The notes: generated by a model from the sequence alone, not told the origin. 64,000 nt of DNA from Streptomyces smyrnaeus (GCF_017676345.1 NZ_JAFFZM010000010.1:124001-188000); one strand, 5' to 3'. Numbered from the stretch's first letter, positions 31,026 through 40,357 are shown. Program-made: numbers and translations.

Positions 31026-32330
31026 ATGAGCCGGATGCGGAAGCCTCCGCAACCGCCCAGGAGCCAGGCCGGTCCCGCGGCGTGGCGGCGGGACCGGCTG
31101 GGCGTGGCGGTGCGGGCCGCCCAGCAGTGCGGGGACGTATGGCAGTTGGCACCTGGCGTATACGTGGCCGCCACGGCCGGTCCGTGCGAGACGGTGCTTC
31201 GGCGGACGACGTACGAGTACGAGACCACTCCGGGGACCTTTCTCCCCGCGAAGCGCCCGGACGGGTCCGTGCCGGGGCCCACCGAGCGGGCACACGGCCA
31301 TGCCGCACGGATGCGCGCGCTGCGGCCGAAGGCGGTGGCCGCCCGGATCGGCGACATCGCCCCGGGCGCCGCGCAGTTCGCCGCCGACTGGCCGCTCGGT
31401 CAGGACCTCTCCGTACTGCCCCGGGCCCAGCGGGTGCTGGCCGGCATCGGCAGCCGCTATCTGTTCTCCGGGGACGCGGAGCGTCTCCAGGCTGCGGGCG
31501 CCCGACTCGCCGAGGCCCGTGAGCAGATCATCCACTCCTGGCCCCTGCCGCCGTGGGTGCCCACGCCCGCGCGCCGCTTCCTGGCCCGGCAACAGGCCGT
31601 CTTCGACGCGGAGTTGCGTGCCGTGATCGACCGGCGCCGGACAACGGGCCGACTCGGGGACGATCTGCTGGGCCAGATGCTCCGCCCGTCGTCGCAGTAC
31701 GGGCTGCTGCCGGACGCCGCGATCATCGACAGCCTCACCGGGCTGATCGTCGCCACCGCGGAGACGCCGACCCGGGCCGTCGGCTGGATCCTGCTCACCT
31801 TCGCCCGGCACCCTCGGGTGGCAGACCGCGTTGCCGCCGAGGCCGGCGCCCTGCCCGCCGACCCGCACGCGGTGACCGGCGCCCACCTGGACCGACTCCG
31901 CTACACCCAGGCAGTCGTCCGCGAGGTGCTGCGGCTGTATCCGCCGAACTGGCTGCTGGCCCGCAGGGCCACCGCCCCGGCCGAGCTGGGCGGCTACCCC
32001 GTCGAGCCCGACACCACGGTGCTGGTCTGTCCGTACACCGCCCACCGCGATCCGGCACAGCACCCGGACCCTCTCCAACTGCGCCCCGAACGCTGGCTGG
32101 GCGAGTCCGGCTCCCTCGTCGTCCCCGGCGTCTTTCTGCCCTTCAGCACCGGGCCGCGCGCCTGCGAGGGCACCGCGATGGCACTCGCCGAGCTGACGCT
32201 CATCGCCGCCGAGACCGCCCGCCGCTACCACTTGAGCGAGCCGCCCGGGCCCGTTCCCAGCCACCGGATCGCCACTTTCGGTGCCCTCACCCCCGTCGGT
32301 CTGCGGCTACGGGCGACCCCGCGGAGCTGA
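31026..32330 (+). CDS. Cytochrome P450, probable RiPP crosslinking enzyme
   Basis: A 434-residue P450. The heme loop FSTGPRACEG ends with the thiolate Cys at about residue 380; the K-helix ExxR is E300-V-L-R303, and the I-helix oxygen-activation motif is ATAET (about 243-247). There is no transmembrane anchor, so it is a soluble class I enzyme needing an external ferredoxin and reductase; none is adjacent. ATG 31026 has GGAAAGGG 6 nt upstream. The gene lies 80 nt after the peptide gene and is followed at once by a terminator. It is predicted to form C-C, C-N or C-O links between Tyr/Trp side chains of the peptide. Confidence 0.9.
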   Translation: MSRMRKPPQPPRSQAGPAAWRRDRLGVAVRAAQQCGDVWQLAPGVYVAATAGPCETVLRRTTYEYETTPGTFLPAKRPDGSVPGPTERAHGHAARMRALRPKAVAARIGDIAPGAAQFAADWPLGQDLSVLPRAQRVLAGIGSRYLFSGDAERLQAAGARLAEAREQIIHSWPLPPWVPTPARRFLARQQAVFDAELRAVIDRRRTTGRLGDDLLGQMLRPSSQYGLLPDAAIIDSLTGLIVATAETPTRAVGWILLTFARHPRVADRVAAEAGALPADPHAVTGAHLDRLRYTQAVVREVLRLYPPNWLLARRATAPAELGGYPVEPDTTVLVCPYTAHRDPAQHPDPLQLRPERWLGESGSLVVPGVFLPFSTGPRACEGTAMALAELTLIAAETARRYHLSEPPGPVPSHRIATFGALTPVGLRLRATPRS

Positions 32331-32337
32331 GAAGATC

Positions 32338-32377
32338 AAGCGGCCGTTGTCCTGTAATGGGACGACGGTCGCCGCTT
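32338..32377 (+). terminator. Terminator after the P450 of the peptide locus
   Basis: AAGCGGC pairs with GCCGCTT, extended inward by CGTTGTCC against GGGACGACG (one G-U pair), around TGTAAT. It starts 8 nt after the P450 stop, so the peptide-P450 unit ends here and does not include the sugar kinase. Confidence 0.7.
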
Positions 32378-32379
32378 TG

Positions 32380-32454
32380 CGGGTAACGTTCGGTCCTTGC
32401 CCAAGGTGTCCCGCCACCCGGGGGTGGCTTACCCGGCGTAAACGGGTAACGTTC
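32380..32454. promoter_or_regulatory. Operator-like repeats upstream of the KDG kinase gene
   Basis: A 12-bp direct repeat CGGGTAACGTTC occurs at 32380-32391 and 32443-32454. The second copy overlaps a perfect inverted repeat TTACCCG-N7-CGGGTAA (32429-32449). The cluster ends 45 nt before the gene start and probably binds a sugar-acid-responsive repressor not encoded beside it. Confidence 0.5.
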
Positions 32455-32498
32455 CCCACAGAGAGTGATGCATGGGCGGTAGATATGGGGAGTTACCG

Positions 32499-33467
32499 GT
32501 GAGAAACGGCCCGGAGGCGGTTACCTGCGGTGAGGCCATGCTGTTGATGCTCGCCGAACCCGGCCTCCCACTGGAACGAGCGACGCACTTCCGGCGTTCC
32601 GTGGCAGGTGCCGAGTCCAACGTCGCGGCAGGGCTCGCCAGGCTGGGGCACTGGGCCCGCTGGATCGGCCGCGTCGGGGACGACCCGGCCGGCGAGGCCG
32701 TACTGCGGGAGCTGCGCGCCGACGGAGTCGACGTCTCCTGCGCCGAGATGGACCCCGAATCGCCGACCGGTCTGCTGCTGCGCGACAGCCACCCCGGGCG
32801 CGCCATCGATGTGCAGTACTACCGTGCCGGTTCGGCCGCCTCCCTGCTCAGCCCCGCCCAGATCACCCCAGAAGCCCTCGCCGGAGTACGGCTCGTCCAC
32901 GTCACCGGCATCACACCGATGCTCTCCGAGGACGCCGAGCAGGCCACCTACGCCCTCATCGAAGGCGCCCGGCAGACCGGCGCCACCGTCTCCTTCGACC
33001 CCAACGTCCGCCGCAAGCTGGGCACCGACCACGAGTGGATACGCCGCGTCGGACCGCTGCTGCGCGAGGCCGATCTCGTCCTCGCCGGGGAGGACGAGAT
33101 CGAACTGCTGCTGGGCGCGGGCCCCGACGAAGGCGCCAAGGCACTGCTGACGCTCGGCCGCGCAGGCACCGTCGTCATCAAGCACCGGGACCACACCGCG
33201 GTCGCCCACACCGCCGAAGGCCAGTGGCGACAGCCGCCCTTCGAGGTGCCGGTCGTCGACCCGGTGGGCGCGGGAGACGCGTTCGCGGCCGGCTGGCTCT
33301 CGGCCCGGCTGCGCGGCCTCGATCACCAGCGGGCGCTGGCCGAGGCCGCCTGTGTGGCGGCGCTTGTCGTCCAGGCGCCCGGCGACACCGACGGGCTGCC
33401 CACGGCCGCCTCGCGCGACCGGGCGCTGGAGGCGTTCCTGAGCGGCGCCGACCCGGTGCACCGCTGA
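32499..33467 (+). CDS. kdgK: 2-keto-3-deoxygluconate kinase (PfkB family)
   Basis: A 322-residue PfkB-type carbohydrate kinase that would phosphorylate 2-keto-3-deoxygluconate to KDPG. It has the N-terminal GEAMLLMLAE strand, AGAESNVAAGLARLG (PfkB signature 1 region) and DPVGAGDAFAAGWLSARL with the catalytic Asp (signature 2). GTG 32499 is preferred, with GGGGAG 7 nt upstream. The neighbouring KDPG aldolase gene, 80 nt downstream, makes the KDG-kinase assignment strong and gives the lower half of an Entner-Doudoroff/uronate route. Confidence 0.9.
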   Translation: MRNGPEAVTCGEAMLLMLAEPGLPLERATHFRRSVAGAESNVAAGLARLGHWARWIGRVGDDPAGEAVLRELRADGVDVSCAEMDPESPTGLLLRDSHPGRAIDVQYYRAGSAASLLSPAQITPEALAGVRLVHVTGITPMLSEDAEQATYALIEGARQTGATVSFDPNVRRKLGTDHEWIRRVGPLLREADLVLAGEDEIELLLGAGPDEGAKALLTLGRAGTVVIKHRDHTAVAHTAEGQWRQPPFEVPVVDPVGAGDAFAAGWLSARLRGLDHQRALAEAACVAALVVQAPGDTDGLPTAASRDRALEAFLSGADPVHR

Positions 33468-33547
33468 GAGCACCACCCGCCCCGTACGGCCTGGTACGGC
33501 GAGGGCCCGGCTGACATCCGACTGATCAAGAGAGGCGGCGAACTGCC

Positions 33548-34201
33548 GTGTACCGCTGGGAGATCACCAGAGCCGCGCTGGAACAGCGCGTCATCGCCAT
33601 CGTCCGCGCGGACAGCTACGAAAAGGCCACCGCGACGGCCGACATCCTGCTCGGCGCGGGTATCACCAGCCTGGAGATCTCGCTGACCACCCCCTACGCG
33701 CTGGATGCGATCAGCACCCTGCGCCGGGAGACCGGCGACGACTCGGTGATCGGCGCGGGCACCGTGCTGGACAGCGCCTCGGCCCGCCTGGCCGTCGACG
33801 CCGGCGCCCGCTACCTGGTCTCACCCAGCCTCGACGAGGAGGTCATACGCACCGGGCACCGCTACGGCGTGCCCGTCTTCCCCGGGGTCGCCACCCCCAC
33901 CGAGATGGTGCGGGCGCTGGAGCTGGGCGCCGACGGGCTCAAACTCTTCCCCGCGTCCCTGCACGGCCCCGGCTGGCTGCGGGACGTCACCGCCGCGCTG
34001 CCGCAGGCTCCCGTGCTGCCCACCGGCGGCGTCACCGTCGACACGGCACCCGAGTGGATCGCGGCCGGTGCCGTGGCCTGCGGTATGGGCTCCGCGCTCA
34101 CCGAGGGCGACGACCGGGAGACGGTGGCCAAGCGGGTCACCGAACTGCTCCAGCGCCTGGAGGACGCGGCGCCCGGCAAGAGCAAGGGCACCTCCGACTG
34201 A
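33548..34201 (+). CDS. eda: KDPG/KHG aldolase
   Basis: A 217-residue class I aldolase that splits 2-keto-3-deoxy-6-phosphogluconate into pyruvate and glyceraldehyde 3-phosphate. The general-base Glu is in SLEISLTTP and the Schiff-base Lys in GLKLFPASLHG; VLPTGGVTVDTAPEWIAAGA is the phosphate-binding strand-loop. GTG start. It follows kdgK in the same orientation and is probably co-transcribed, serving sugar-acid (galacturonate/gluconate-type) use. Confidence 0.93.
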   Translation: MYRWEITRAALEQRVIAIVRADSYEKATATADILLGAGITSLEISLTTPYALDAISTLRRETGDDSVIGAGTVLDSASARLAVDAGARYLVSPSLDEEVIRTGHRYGVPVFPGVATPTEMVRALELGADGLKLFPASLHGPGWLRDVTAALPQAPVLPTGGVTVDTAPEWIAAGAVACGMGSALTEGDDRETVAKRVTELLQRLEDAAPGKSKGTSD

Positions 34202-34264
34202 GCCGGGAGCACTGGCCGAAAACGCACCGATGAAGTTCCCAAGAGCGGCTTCTACGCTCGCCGT

Positions 34265-35494
34265 ATGGCTGACCAGAGCGTGCTGGAACCGGTGCCGGAC
34301 ACCGACGGCGTCGTCGATCTCGCGGCGCTGGGGGACGATTTCGTCCGCGATCCCTACCCCTTCTACGCCGCACTGCGCAGACGCGGCCCCGTCCACCGCG
34401 TCCGCACCCCCGAGGGGGCGCTGGCCTGGCTGGTGGTCGGCCACGACGTGGCGCGGGCGGCCCTCAACGACGAACGCCTCTCCAAGAGCTGGGCCAACGC
34501 GGGGCCGGACGCCGGAACCCTGGCGATCGCGCCCGGCACCCATATGCTCACCAGCGACCCGCCCGACCACACCCGGCTGCGCAAGCTCCTCGCCAAGGAG
34601 TTCACCCCGCGCCATGTCGCCGCGCTGGAACCGCGCATCCGCGAGCTGACCGGAGAACTGCTGGACGCCATGCTGGCCCGCCCCGACGGGCGGGCCGACC
34701 TGGTCGCCTCGCTCGCCTTCCCGCTCCCGATCGCGGTCATCTGCGAGCTGCTGGGCGTGCCCGACCTGGACCGGGAACGCTTCAAGGAGTGGTCCGACCA
34801 TGTGCTGGGCGCGGCGCCCGAGGAGGAGAAGCTCGCCTCGGTACAGGCGCTGGGCGACTATCTGAGCCGGCTGCTGGAGCGGCAGCGCGCCCGGCCCGGA
34901 AACGAGCTGCTGAGCACGCTCATCCGCACGAGCGACGAGGACGGCGACCGGCTGTCCACCGACGAACTGCTCGGCACGGCCTGGCTGCTGCTGATCGCCG
35001 GGTACGAGACGACGGTCGGGCTCATCGCCAACGGCACCCTCGCGCTGCTGCGCCACCCCGACCAGCTCGCCGCGCTGCGCGCCGACCCGGCGCTGATCCC
35101 GGGAGCCGTGGAGGAGATGCTGCGCTACGACGGCCCCGTCGAGGTGTCGACCTACCGCTTCACCCTCGAACCCGTCGAGATCGGCGGCACGCTGATACCC
35201 GGGGACGGCCAGCTCGTGCTGCCCGTACTGGCCGACGCCGACCGCGACCCGGCCCGCTTCCCGGACAGCGACCGCTTCGACATCCGCCGCGAGGCACGCG
35301 GGCACCTCGCCTTCGGCCACGGTATCCACTTCTGCCTGGGCGCCCCACTGGCCCGCCTGGAGGCCCGGGTCGCCTTCGAGCAACTGCTGGAGCGTACGGC
35401 CCGGCTGGAGCTGGACGCCCACCCCGCCGCCCTGGAATGGCGGAAGGGCACGGTGCTGCGCGGGGTGACGAGCCTGCCGGTGCGCTTCGGGTGA
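34265..35494 (+). CDS. Cytochrome P450 (CYP107/105-like)
   Basis: A 409-residue soluble actinobacterial P450. Motifs: I-helix AGYET, ExxR in EEMLRY, and heme loop FGHGIHFCLGAPLARLE with the Cys thiolate. The N-terminal DFVRDPYPFYAALRRRGPVHRV and the TSDPPDHTRLRKLLAKEFTPRHV region are typical of the CYP107-like group. It lies 63 nt after the aldolase gene but shows no functional link to it. No ferredoxin gene is adjacent. It is clearly different in sequence from the peptide-linked P450 at 31026. Substrate unknown. Confidence 0.92.
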   Translation: MADQSVLEPVPDTDGVVDLAALGDDFVRDPYPFYAALRRRGPVHRVRTPEGALAWLVVGHDVARAALNDERLSKSWANAGPDAGTLAIAPGTHMLTSDPPDHTRLRKLLAKEFTPRHVAALEPRIRELTGELLDAMLARPDGRADLVASLAFPLPIAVICELLGVPDLDRERFKEWSDHVLGAAPEEEKLASVQALGDYLSRLLERQRARPGNELLSTLIRTSDEDGDRLSTDELLGTAWLLLIAGYETTVGLIANGTLALLRHPDQLAALRADPALIPGAVEEMLRYDGPVEVSTYRFTLEPVEIGGTLIPGDGQLVLPVLADADRDPARFPDSDRFDIRREARGHLAFGHGIHFCLGAPLARLEARVAFEQLLERTARLELDAHPAALEWRKGTVLRGVTSLPVRFG

Positions 35495-35561
35495 CCGGGC
35501 CGGTCGGGGACGAGTTGTGAAGCGCGGACGGCGGTCCCGGCCGGGCTCGTAGGCTACCGGC

Positions 35562-36056
35562 ATGCGGATCAGTCAGTGCCGGGAAGAAGACCTAGAGCTG
35601 CTCGACCAGCACATGCCGTTCCGCGGGGCGGCCTCGCACCACGGGGCCCGCTACGCGCGGCAGCAGGAGGGCCGCGCCACCTTCCTCGTCGCCTGGCGGG
35701 AACGGCGTCCGGTCGGCAGCTGCGAGGTCCGCTGGGAGGGGTGCGAGGCACCCGAAGTGCGGGCAGCGCACCCCGGCTGTCCGGAGGTCAACGGGCTCGG
35801 CGGGTGGCCGGAGACGCTGCGCTCGCTGGGCGTCGGCACCGCCCTCATCCACGAGGCCGAGCGCCTCGCCACGGGGCGGGGCTGCCAGGCCATCGGTCTC
35901 GGCGTGGAAAAGAACAATCCGCGCGCCAGCGCGCTCTACAGCCGCCTCGGCTACCACGCCTCCCTGCCGTACCTGGACTGCTGGAGTTACCAGGACGGGG
36001 CCGGGGTGGCCCACCGGGTGGCCGACGCCTGCGTCTTCATGGTCAAGCCGCTCTAG
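35562..36056 (+). CDS. GNAT acetyltransferase
   Basis: A 164-residue GNAT protein. SLGVGTALIHEAERLATGRG supplies the acetyl-CoA loop and GLGVEKNNPRASALYSRLGY is motif B. ATG 35562. The family is broad; similar proteins are annotated simply as N-acetyltransferase in actinomycetes. It is 67 nt downstream of the P450 and convergent with the Gfo/Idh gene. No ligand can be inferred. Confidence 0.85.
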   Translation: MRISQCREEDLELLDQHMPFRGAASHHGARYARQQEGRATFLVAWRERRPVGSCEVRWEGCEAPEVRAAHPGCPEVNGLGGWPETLRSLGVGTALIHEAERLATGRGCQAIGLGVEKNNPRASALYSRLGYHASLPYLDCWSYQDGAGVAHRVADACVFMVKPL

Positions 36057-36128
36057 GGCACTACCTCCAGGCCACCCGCGCCTGCCCGCCGCGCCCGCGC
36101 CCGGTGGCCCGAGTCGGCCCCGGGCGGC

Positions 36129-37154
36129 TCAGTCGGCGGGGACGGGGGCGGCCGCGGTGTCCAGGGTGGCCACCTCCACAGGGGTGCCCGTCGCGCGTGA
36201 CAACTCGCAGGCCTCCGCCGTCAGCAGGGCCGCGAGGGCCTCCCGGCCGTCGCAGGGGTTGGGGATCTCACCGCGCAGGGCGCGCACGAAGGCGGCGACC
36301 TCCGCCTCGTAGGCGGGGCCGAAGCGGTCGAGGAAGCCGGGCCAGGGCTTGTCCGGCGCCCAGGTGGCGGTCGGCTCCAGCGAGGTGAGGGGGGTGCGCG
36401 CGTCCAGCCCGACGGCGAACTGGTCCAGCTCGCCCGCGAGTTCCATCCGCACGTCGTAGCCGGCTCCGTTCATCCGGGTGGCGGTGGCCGTGCACAGGGT
36501 GCCGTCGTCCAGGGTGAGGAGTGCGGCGGCGGTGTCGACGTCGCCCGCGTCGCGGAACATCGCCCCTCCCGCGTCGGAGCCGGTCGCGTAGACGGAGACG
36601 ACCTCGCGTCCCGTCACCCACCGGATGGCGTCGAAGTCGTGGACGAGGCAGTCCCGGTAGAGCCCGCCCGAGTGCGGCAGGTACTCGGCGGGCGGCGGCG
36701 CCGGGTCCGAGGTCAGCGCCCGTACGGTGTGCAGCCGTCCCAGCCGGCCGGCGCGCACCGCTTCCCGCGCCGCCGTGTATCCGGCGTCGAAGCGCCGCAT
36801 GAAGCCGATCTGCAGCAGGGTGCCGGCGGCCTCGACCTCCGCGAGCGCCTCCCGGGTGCCCGCCAGATCGAGTGCGATCGGCTTCTCGCAGAAGGTGGGC
36901 AGCCCCCGCCGGGCCGCCGCCCGGATCAGCTCGGCGTGCGAGGCGGTGGCCGAGGCGATGACGACGGCGTGGATGTCCAGCGAGAACAGCTCGGCGACGC
37001 TGGGTACCGAGGTGGCGTCGAGGGCGGCGGCGACCTCGACGGCGCGCATCGCGTCCGCGTCCGTGACCACCAGTTCGGTCACCTCCGGGTGCGCGCTGAG
37101 CGTGCGGGCGTGCAGGGTTCCGATCCGGCCGGTGCCGATGAGTCCGATGCGCAT
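36129..37154 (-). CDS. Gfo/Idh/MocA-family oxidoreductase (inositol 2-dehydrogenase-like)
   Basis: A 341-residue NAD(P)-dependent sugar or inositol dehydrogenase. IGLIGTGRIGTLHARTL is the nucleotide-binding motif and CEKPIALDLAGT carries the conserved EKP; GGLYRDCLVHDFDAIRW holds the HD catalytic pair. ATG 37154 directly follows a -35-like TTGACA on the minus strand. It is divergent from a GntR regulator that leads a sugar ABC importer, so it probably oxidises the imported sugar or cyclitol. Myo-inositol is only one possibility, because no other iol genes are present. Confidence 0.88.
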   Translation of the reverse strand: MRIGLIGTGRIGTLHARTLSAHPEVTELVVTDADAMRAVEVAAALDATSVPSVAELFSLDIHAVVIASATASHAELIRAAARRGLPTFCEKPIALDLAGTREALAEVEAAGTLLQIGFMRRFDAGYTAAREAVRAGRLGRLHTVRALTSDPAPPPAEYLPHSGGLYRDCLVHDFDAIRWVTGREVVSVYATGSDAGGAMFRDAGDVDTAAALLTLDDGTLCTATATRMNGAGYDVRMELAGELDQFAVGLDARTPLTSLEPTATWAPDKPWPGFLDRFGPAYEAEVAAFVRALRGEIPNPCDGREALAALLTAEACELSRATGTPVEVATLDTAAAPVPAD

Positions 37155-37194
37155 GGCCCTACGCTGGCGCGTCCCACTCGGCGCTGTCAACGTT

Positions 37195-37223
37195 TTGTCT
37201 TTTCGTCCTGACAATCGAATGTA
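37195..37223. promoter_or_regulatory. Divergent promoter with inverted repeat between Gfo/Idh and GntR genes
   Basis: TTGTC-N10-GACAA spans 37195-37214. On the plus strand TTGTCT (37195) and AATGTA (37218) form a -35/-10-like pair with a 17-nt spacer, which would place transcription start at or next to the GTG at 37233. A leaderless GntR mRNA is therefore plausible. The repeat is a candidate GntR operator controlling both directions. Confidence 0.45.
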
Positions 37224-37232
37224 CGGTTCCCG

Positions 37233-38018
37233 GTGGAACGGAAGAGCACTACGCTCCCCTCCGTGGCCAAGAATGATCCGGTGGACCTGCAGCTCAGTGT
37301 GGACCGTGCCAGTCCCGTACCGCTCTACTTCCAGCTCTCCCAGCAGTTGGAGAGCGCCATCGAGCGCGGAAAGCTGGCACCGGGGAGCCTGCTGGGCAAC
37401 GAGATCGAACTGGCGGGCCGCCTCGGGCTGTCCCGCCCCACCGTCCGGCAGGCCATCCAGTCCCTGGTCGACAAGGGGCTGCTGGTGCGCCGCCGGGGCA
37501 TCGGCACGCAGGTCGTGCACAGCCAGGTCAAGCGGCCCATGGAGCTGAGCAGCCTCTACGACGATCTGGAGGCGGCCGGTCAGCGTCCGGCCACCCAGGT
37601 GCTGCGGCACACCGTGCAGGAGGCGACGGCGCAGGTCGCCGCCGCGCTGGCGGTGCCCGAGGGCACCGAGGTGCGGCTGGTGGAGCGGTTGCGGCTGGCG
37701 CACGGCGAGCCCATGGCCCATATGCGCAACCATCTGCCGGTGGACCTGCTCGCTCCCGGCGAGGCCGAGCTGGAGACGACGGGGCTCTACCGGCTGATGC
37801 GCGGAGCGGGTGTGACGCTGCACTCCGCCCGGCAGACCGTGGGCGCCCGGGTCGCCGACGCGGCCGAGGCCCGGCTGCTGGGGGAGGACGAGGGGGCGCC
37901 GCTGCTGACGATGCAGCGCACGACGTACGACGACACCGGGCGGGCCGTCGAGTACGGCTCCCACCTCTACCGTGCGTCCCGCTACTCCTTCGACTTCCAG
38001 TTGCTGGTACGTCCCTGA
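37233..38018 (+). CDS. GntR-family regulator (HutC-type)
   Basis: A 261-residue regulator with an N-terminal winged HTH (VPLYFQLSQQLESAIERGKL then LGNEIELAGRLGLSRPTVRQ, about residues 26-80) and a C-terminal UTRA effector domain (ELSSLYDDLEAAGQRPAT ... YGSHLYRASRYSFDFQLLV). The start is GTG 37233, possibly leaderless, or GTG 37263. It heads the run into the ABC importer and is divergent from the dehydrogenase; a local sugar-responsive repressor is the simplest reading. Confidence 0.9.
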   Translation: MERKSTTLPSVAKNDPVDLQLSVDRASPVPLYFQLSQQLESAIERGKLAPGSLLGNEIELAGRLGLSRPTVRQAIQSLVDKGLLVRRRGIGTQVVHSQVKRPMELSSLYDDLEAAGQRPATQVLRHTVQEATAQVAAALAVPEGTEVRLVERLRLAHGEPMAHMRNHLPVDLLAPGEAELETTGLYRLMRGAGVTLHSARQTVGARVADAAEARLLGEDEGAPLLTMQRTTYDDTGRAVEYGSHLYRASRYSFDFQLLVRP

Positions 38019-38223
38019 AGCGCTGCCGAGAGTTGCCGAGAGGTGTGCTGTGAGTGTGAGAGAGCCTGGCGCCGACCCCGTTGACGGTCACCCTCCCCGG
38101 CGCTACAAATCCGGGGCAGGCCGGGCGGGGGCGGACCCGTCGGATGGTTTCCGGCCACCGTGGCGGATACTTGTGCGAAGATCCAGGGCGGTTCCCGACC
38201 GTATCCGTACCGAGAGAGCAGAA

Positions 38224-39273
38224 GTGGTGGCCAGCGTGCAGAGGTCCCGGCGAAGGTCCCGTACGTCCCGCAGATCCATACGCGCGACGGGGGCCGCGGT
38301 GGCGGCGACGATCATCGCGGTGGGCGCGCTCGCCGGGTGCAGCAGCACTGGCGGCAAGCGGGCGGAGGAGGCGCGCGAGCAGGCGGCCTCCGGCAAGGCC
38401 AATGTCACCACCCCGCGCTGGAAGTTCGCCATGGTCACCCACTCCGGTGACGGCGACACCTACTGGGACATCGTGCAGAGCGGCGCCAAGCAGGCCGCCG
38501 CCAAGGACAACATCGAGTTCCTCTACTCGCACGACAAGGAAGCCGGCAAGCAGGCGCAGCTCGTCCAGACGGCGATCGACAAGAAGGTGGACGGCCTGAT
38601 CGTCACCCTGGCCAAGCCGGACGCCATGAAGCGGGTGGTGAAGAAAGCCGTCAAGGCGGGCATTCCGGTCATCACCATCAACTCCGGCCAGGACGTCTCG
38701 CAGGACTTCGGCGCCCTGGCCCACATCGGTCAGGACGAAGGGCTGGCGGGCGAGGCCGTCGGTCGCGAGCTGAACGAGCGCGGCAAGAAGAAGGCCATCT
38801 GCCTCATCCACGAGCAGGGCAACGTCGGCCACGAGCAGCGCTGCGACGGCATCGAGAAGACCTTCGACGGCAAGGTCAAGAACCTGTACGTGGACGGCAC
38901 CAACATGCCGGGCGTGCAGTCGTCGGTGGAGGCCAAGCTCCAGTCCGACAAGAAGGTCGACGCCGTCGTCACGCTGGGCGCACCCTTCGCGGCCACCGCG
39001 GCGCAGGCCAAGAAGAACGCCGGGAGCAAGGCCGAGATCGACACCTTCGACCTCAACGACAAGGTCGCCGCCGGGCTCAAGGACGGCACGATCGGCTTCG
39101 CCGTCGACCAGCAGCCCTATATGCAGGGGTACGAGGCGGTCGACCTGCTGTGGCTCTACCGCTACAACGCCGACATGCTCGGCGGCGGCAAGCCGGTGCT
39201 CACCGGGCCGCAGATCCTCACCAAGAAGGACGCGGGCAAGCTGGAGAAGCTCACCAAGCGGGGCACCCGATGA
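38224..39273 (+). CDS. Sugar ABC transporter substrate-binding lipoprotein
   Basis: A periplasmic-binding-protein-type lipoprotein of about 349 residues (peripla_BP_4/ribose-binding class). After a strongly basic N-terminus comes a hydrophobic segment and the lipobox LAGC. The mature part has KFAMVTHSGDGDTYWDIVQSG, a VDGLIVTLAKPDAMK hinge and a C-terminal DLNDKVAAGLKDGTIGFAVDQQPYMQGYEAVDL, typical of the family. The start is ambiguous among GTGs at 38224, 38227 and 38236. ATGA overlap links it to the permease. The sugar is unknown. Confidence 0.9.
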   Translation: MVASVQRSRRRSRTSRRSIRATGAAVAATIIAVGALAGCSSTGGKRAEEAREQAASGKANVTTPRWKFAMVTHSGDGDTYWDIVQSGAKQAAAKDNIEFLYSHDKEAGKQAQLVQTAIDKKVDGLIVTLAKPDAMKRVVKKAVKAGIPVITINSGQDVSQDFGALAHIGQDEGLAGEAVGRELNERGKKKAICLIHEQGNVGHEQRCDGIEKTFDGKVKNLYVDGTNMPGVQSSVEAKLQSDKKVDAVVTLGAPFAATAAQAKKNAGSKAEIDTFDLNDKVAAGLKDGTIGFAVDQQPYMQGYEAVDLLWLYRYNADMLGGGKPVLTGPQILTKKDAGKLEKLTKRGTR

Positions 39274-40357
39274 CGGTCACGACCCAGCCGGGCGGCCCGG
39301 ACGGATCCACGGAGCCCGCGAACTCCTCCCCTCGGCCGCCCACGTCCGACGAACGCCTGGTGCACCGCTCGCTGCCGGTGCGACTGCTGCGGCGCCCTGA
39401 GCTGGGCGCCGTGGTGGGCGCCGTCGCGCTGTTCATCTTCTTCGCACTGGTCGCCGACAGCTTCCTGCGCCCCTCCAGCCTCTCCACCGTCCTCTACTTC
39501 TCCTCCACCCTGGGGATCATGGCGGTGCCGGTGGCGCTGCTGATGATCGGCGGAGAGTTCGACCTGTCGACCGGTGTGATGGTGACGTCCTCCGCACTGG
39601 CCTCGTCGATGTTCAGCTATCAGATGACGGCCAACACCTGGGTGGGTGTCGGGGTCTCGCTGCTGGTCACGCTGGCCATCGGGTTCTTCAACGGCTTCAT
39701 GCTCACCCGCACGAAACTGCCCAGTTTCATCATCACGCTGGGTACCTTCCTGATGCTGACGGGCCTCAACCTCGGGCTGACCAAGCTGATCAGCGGCACC
39801 GTCACCACCAAGAGCATCAGCGACATGGAGGGCTTCGACTCGGCCAAGGCCGTCTTCGCCTCCACCCTCACCATCGGCAGCGTGAACCTGCAGATCACCA
39901 TCGTGTGGTGGCTGGCGCTGGTGGCCGTGGCCACCTGGATCCTGCTGCGCACCAATGTCGGCAACTGGATCTTCGCCGTCGGCGGCGGCGTCGAAGCGGC
40001 CCGCGCGGTCGGCGTCCCGGTCGCCCGCACCAAGATCGGCCTGTATCTGGGTGTCGCCTTCGCCGCCTGGGTCTCCGGCCAGCACCTGCTGTTCAACTAC
40101 GACACCGTCCAGTCCGGCGAGGGCGTCGGCAACGAGCTGATCTACATCGCCGCGGCCGTGATCGGCGGCTGTCTGCTGACCGGCGGCTACGGCTCCGCCG
40201 TGGGCGCCGCCGTCGGCGCCCTGATCTTCGGCATGGCCAACAAGGGCATCATCTACGCGCAGTGGGACCCGGACTGGTTCAAGTTCTTCCTCGGCGCGAT
40301 GCTGCTGCTCGCCACGCTGCTGAACGCGTGGATCCGGAAGCGGGCGGAGGCGACCCG

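Noticed and set aside
34265..35494. Second P450 as a further tailoring enzyme of the peptide locus
   Set aside because: It is separated by a terminator, an operator region and two sugar-acid genes, and belongs to a different P450 group.
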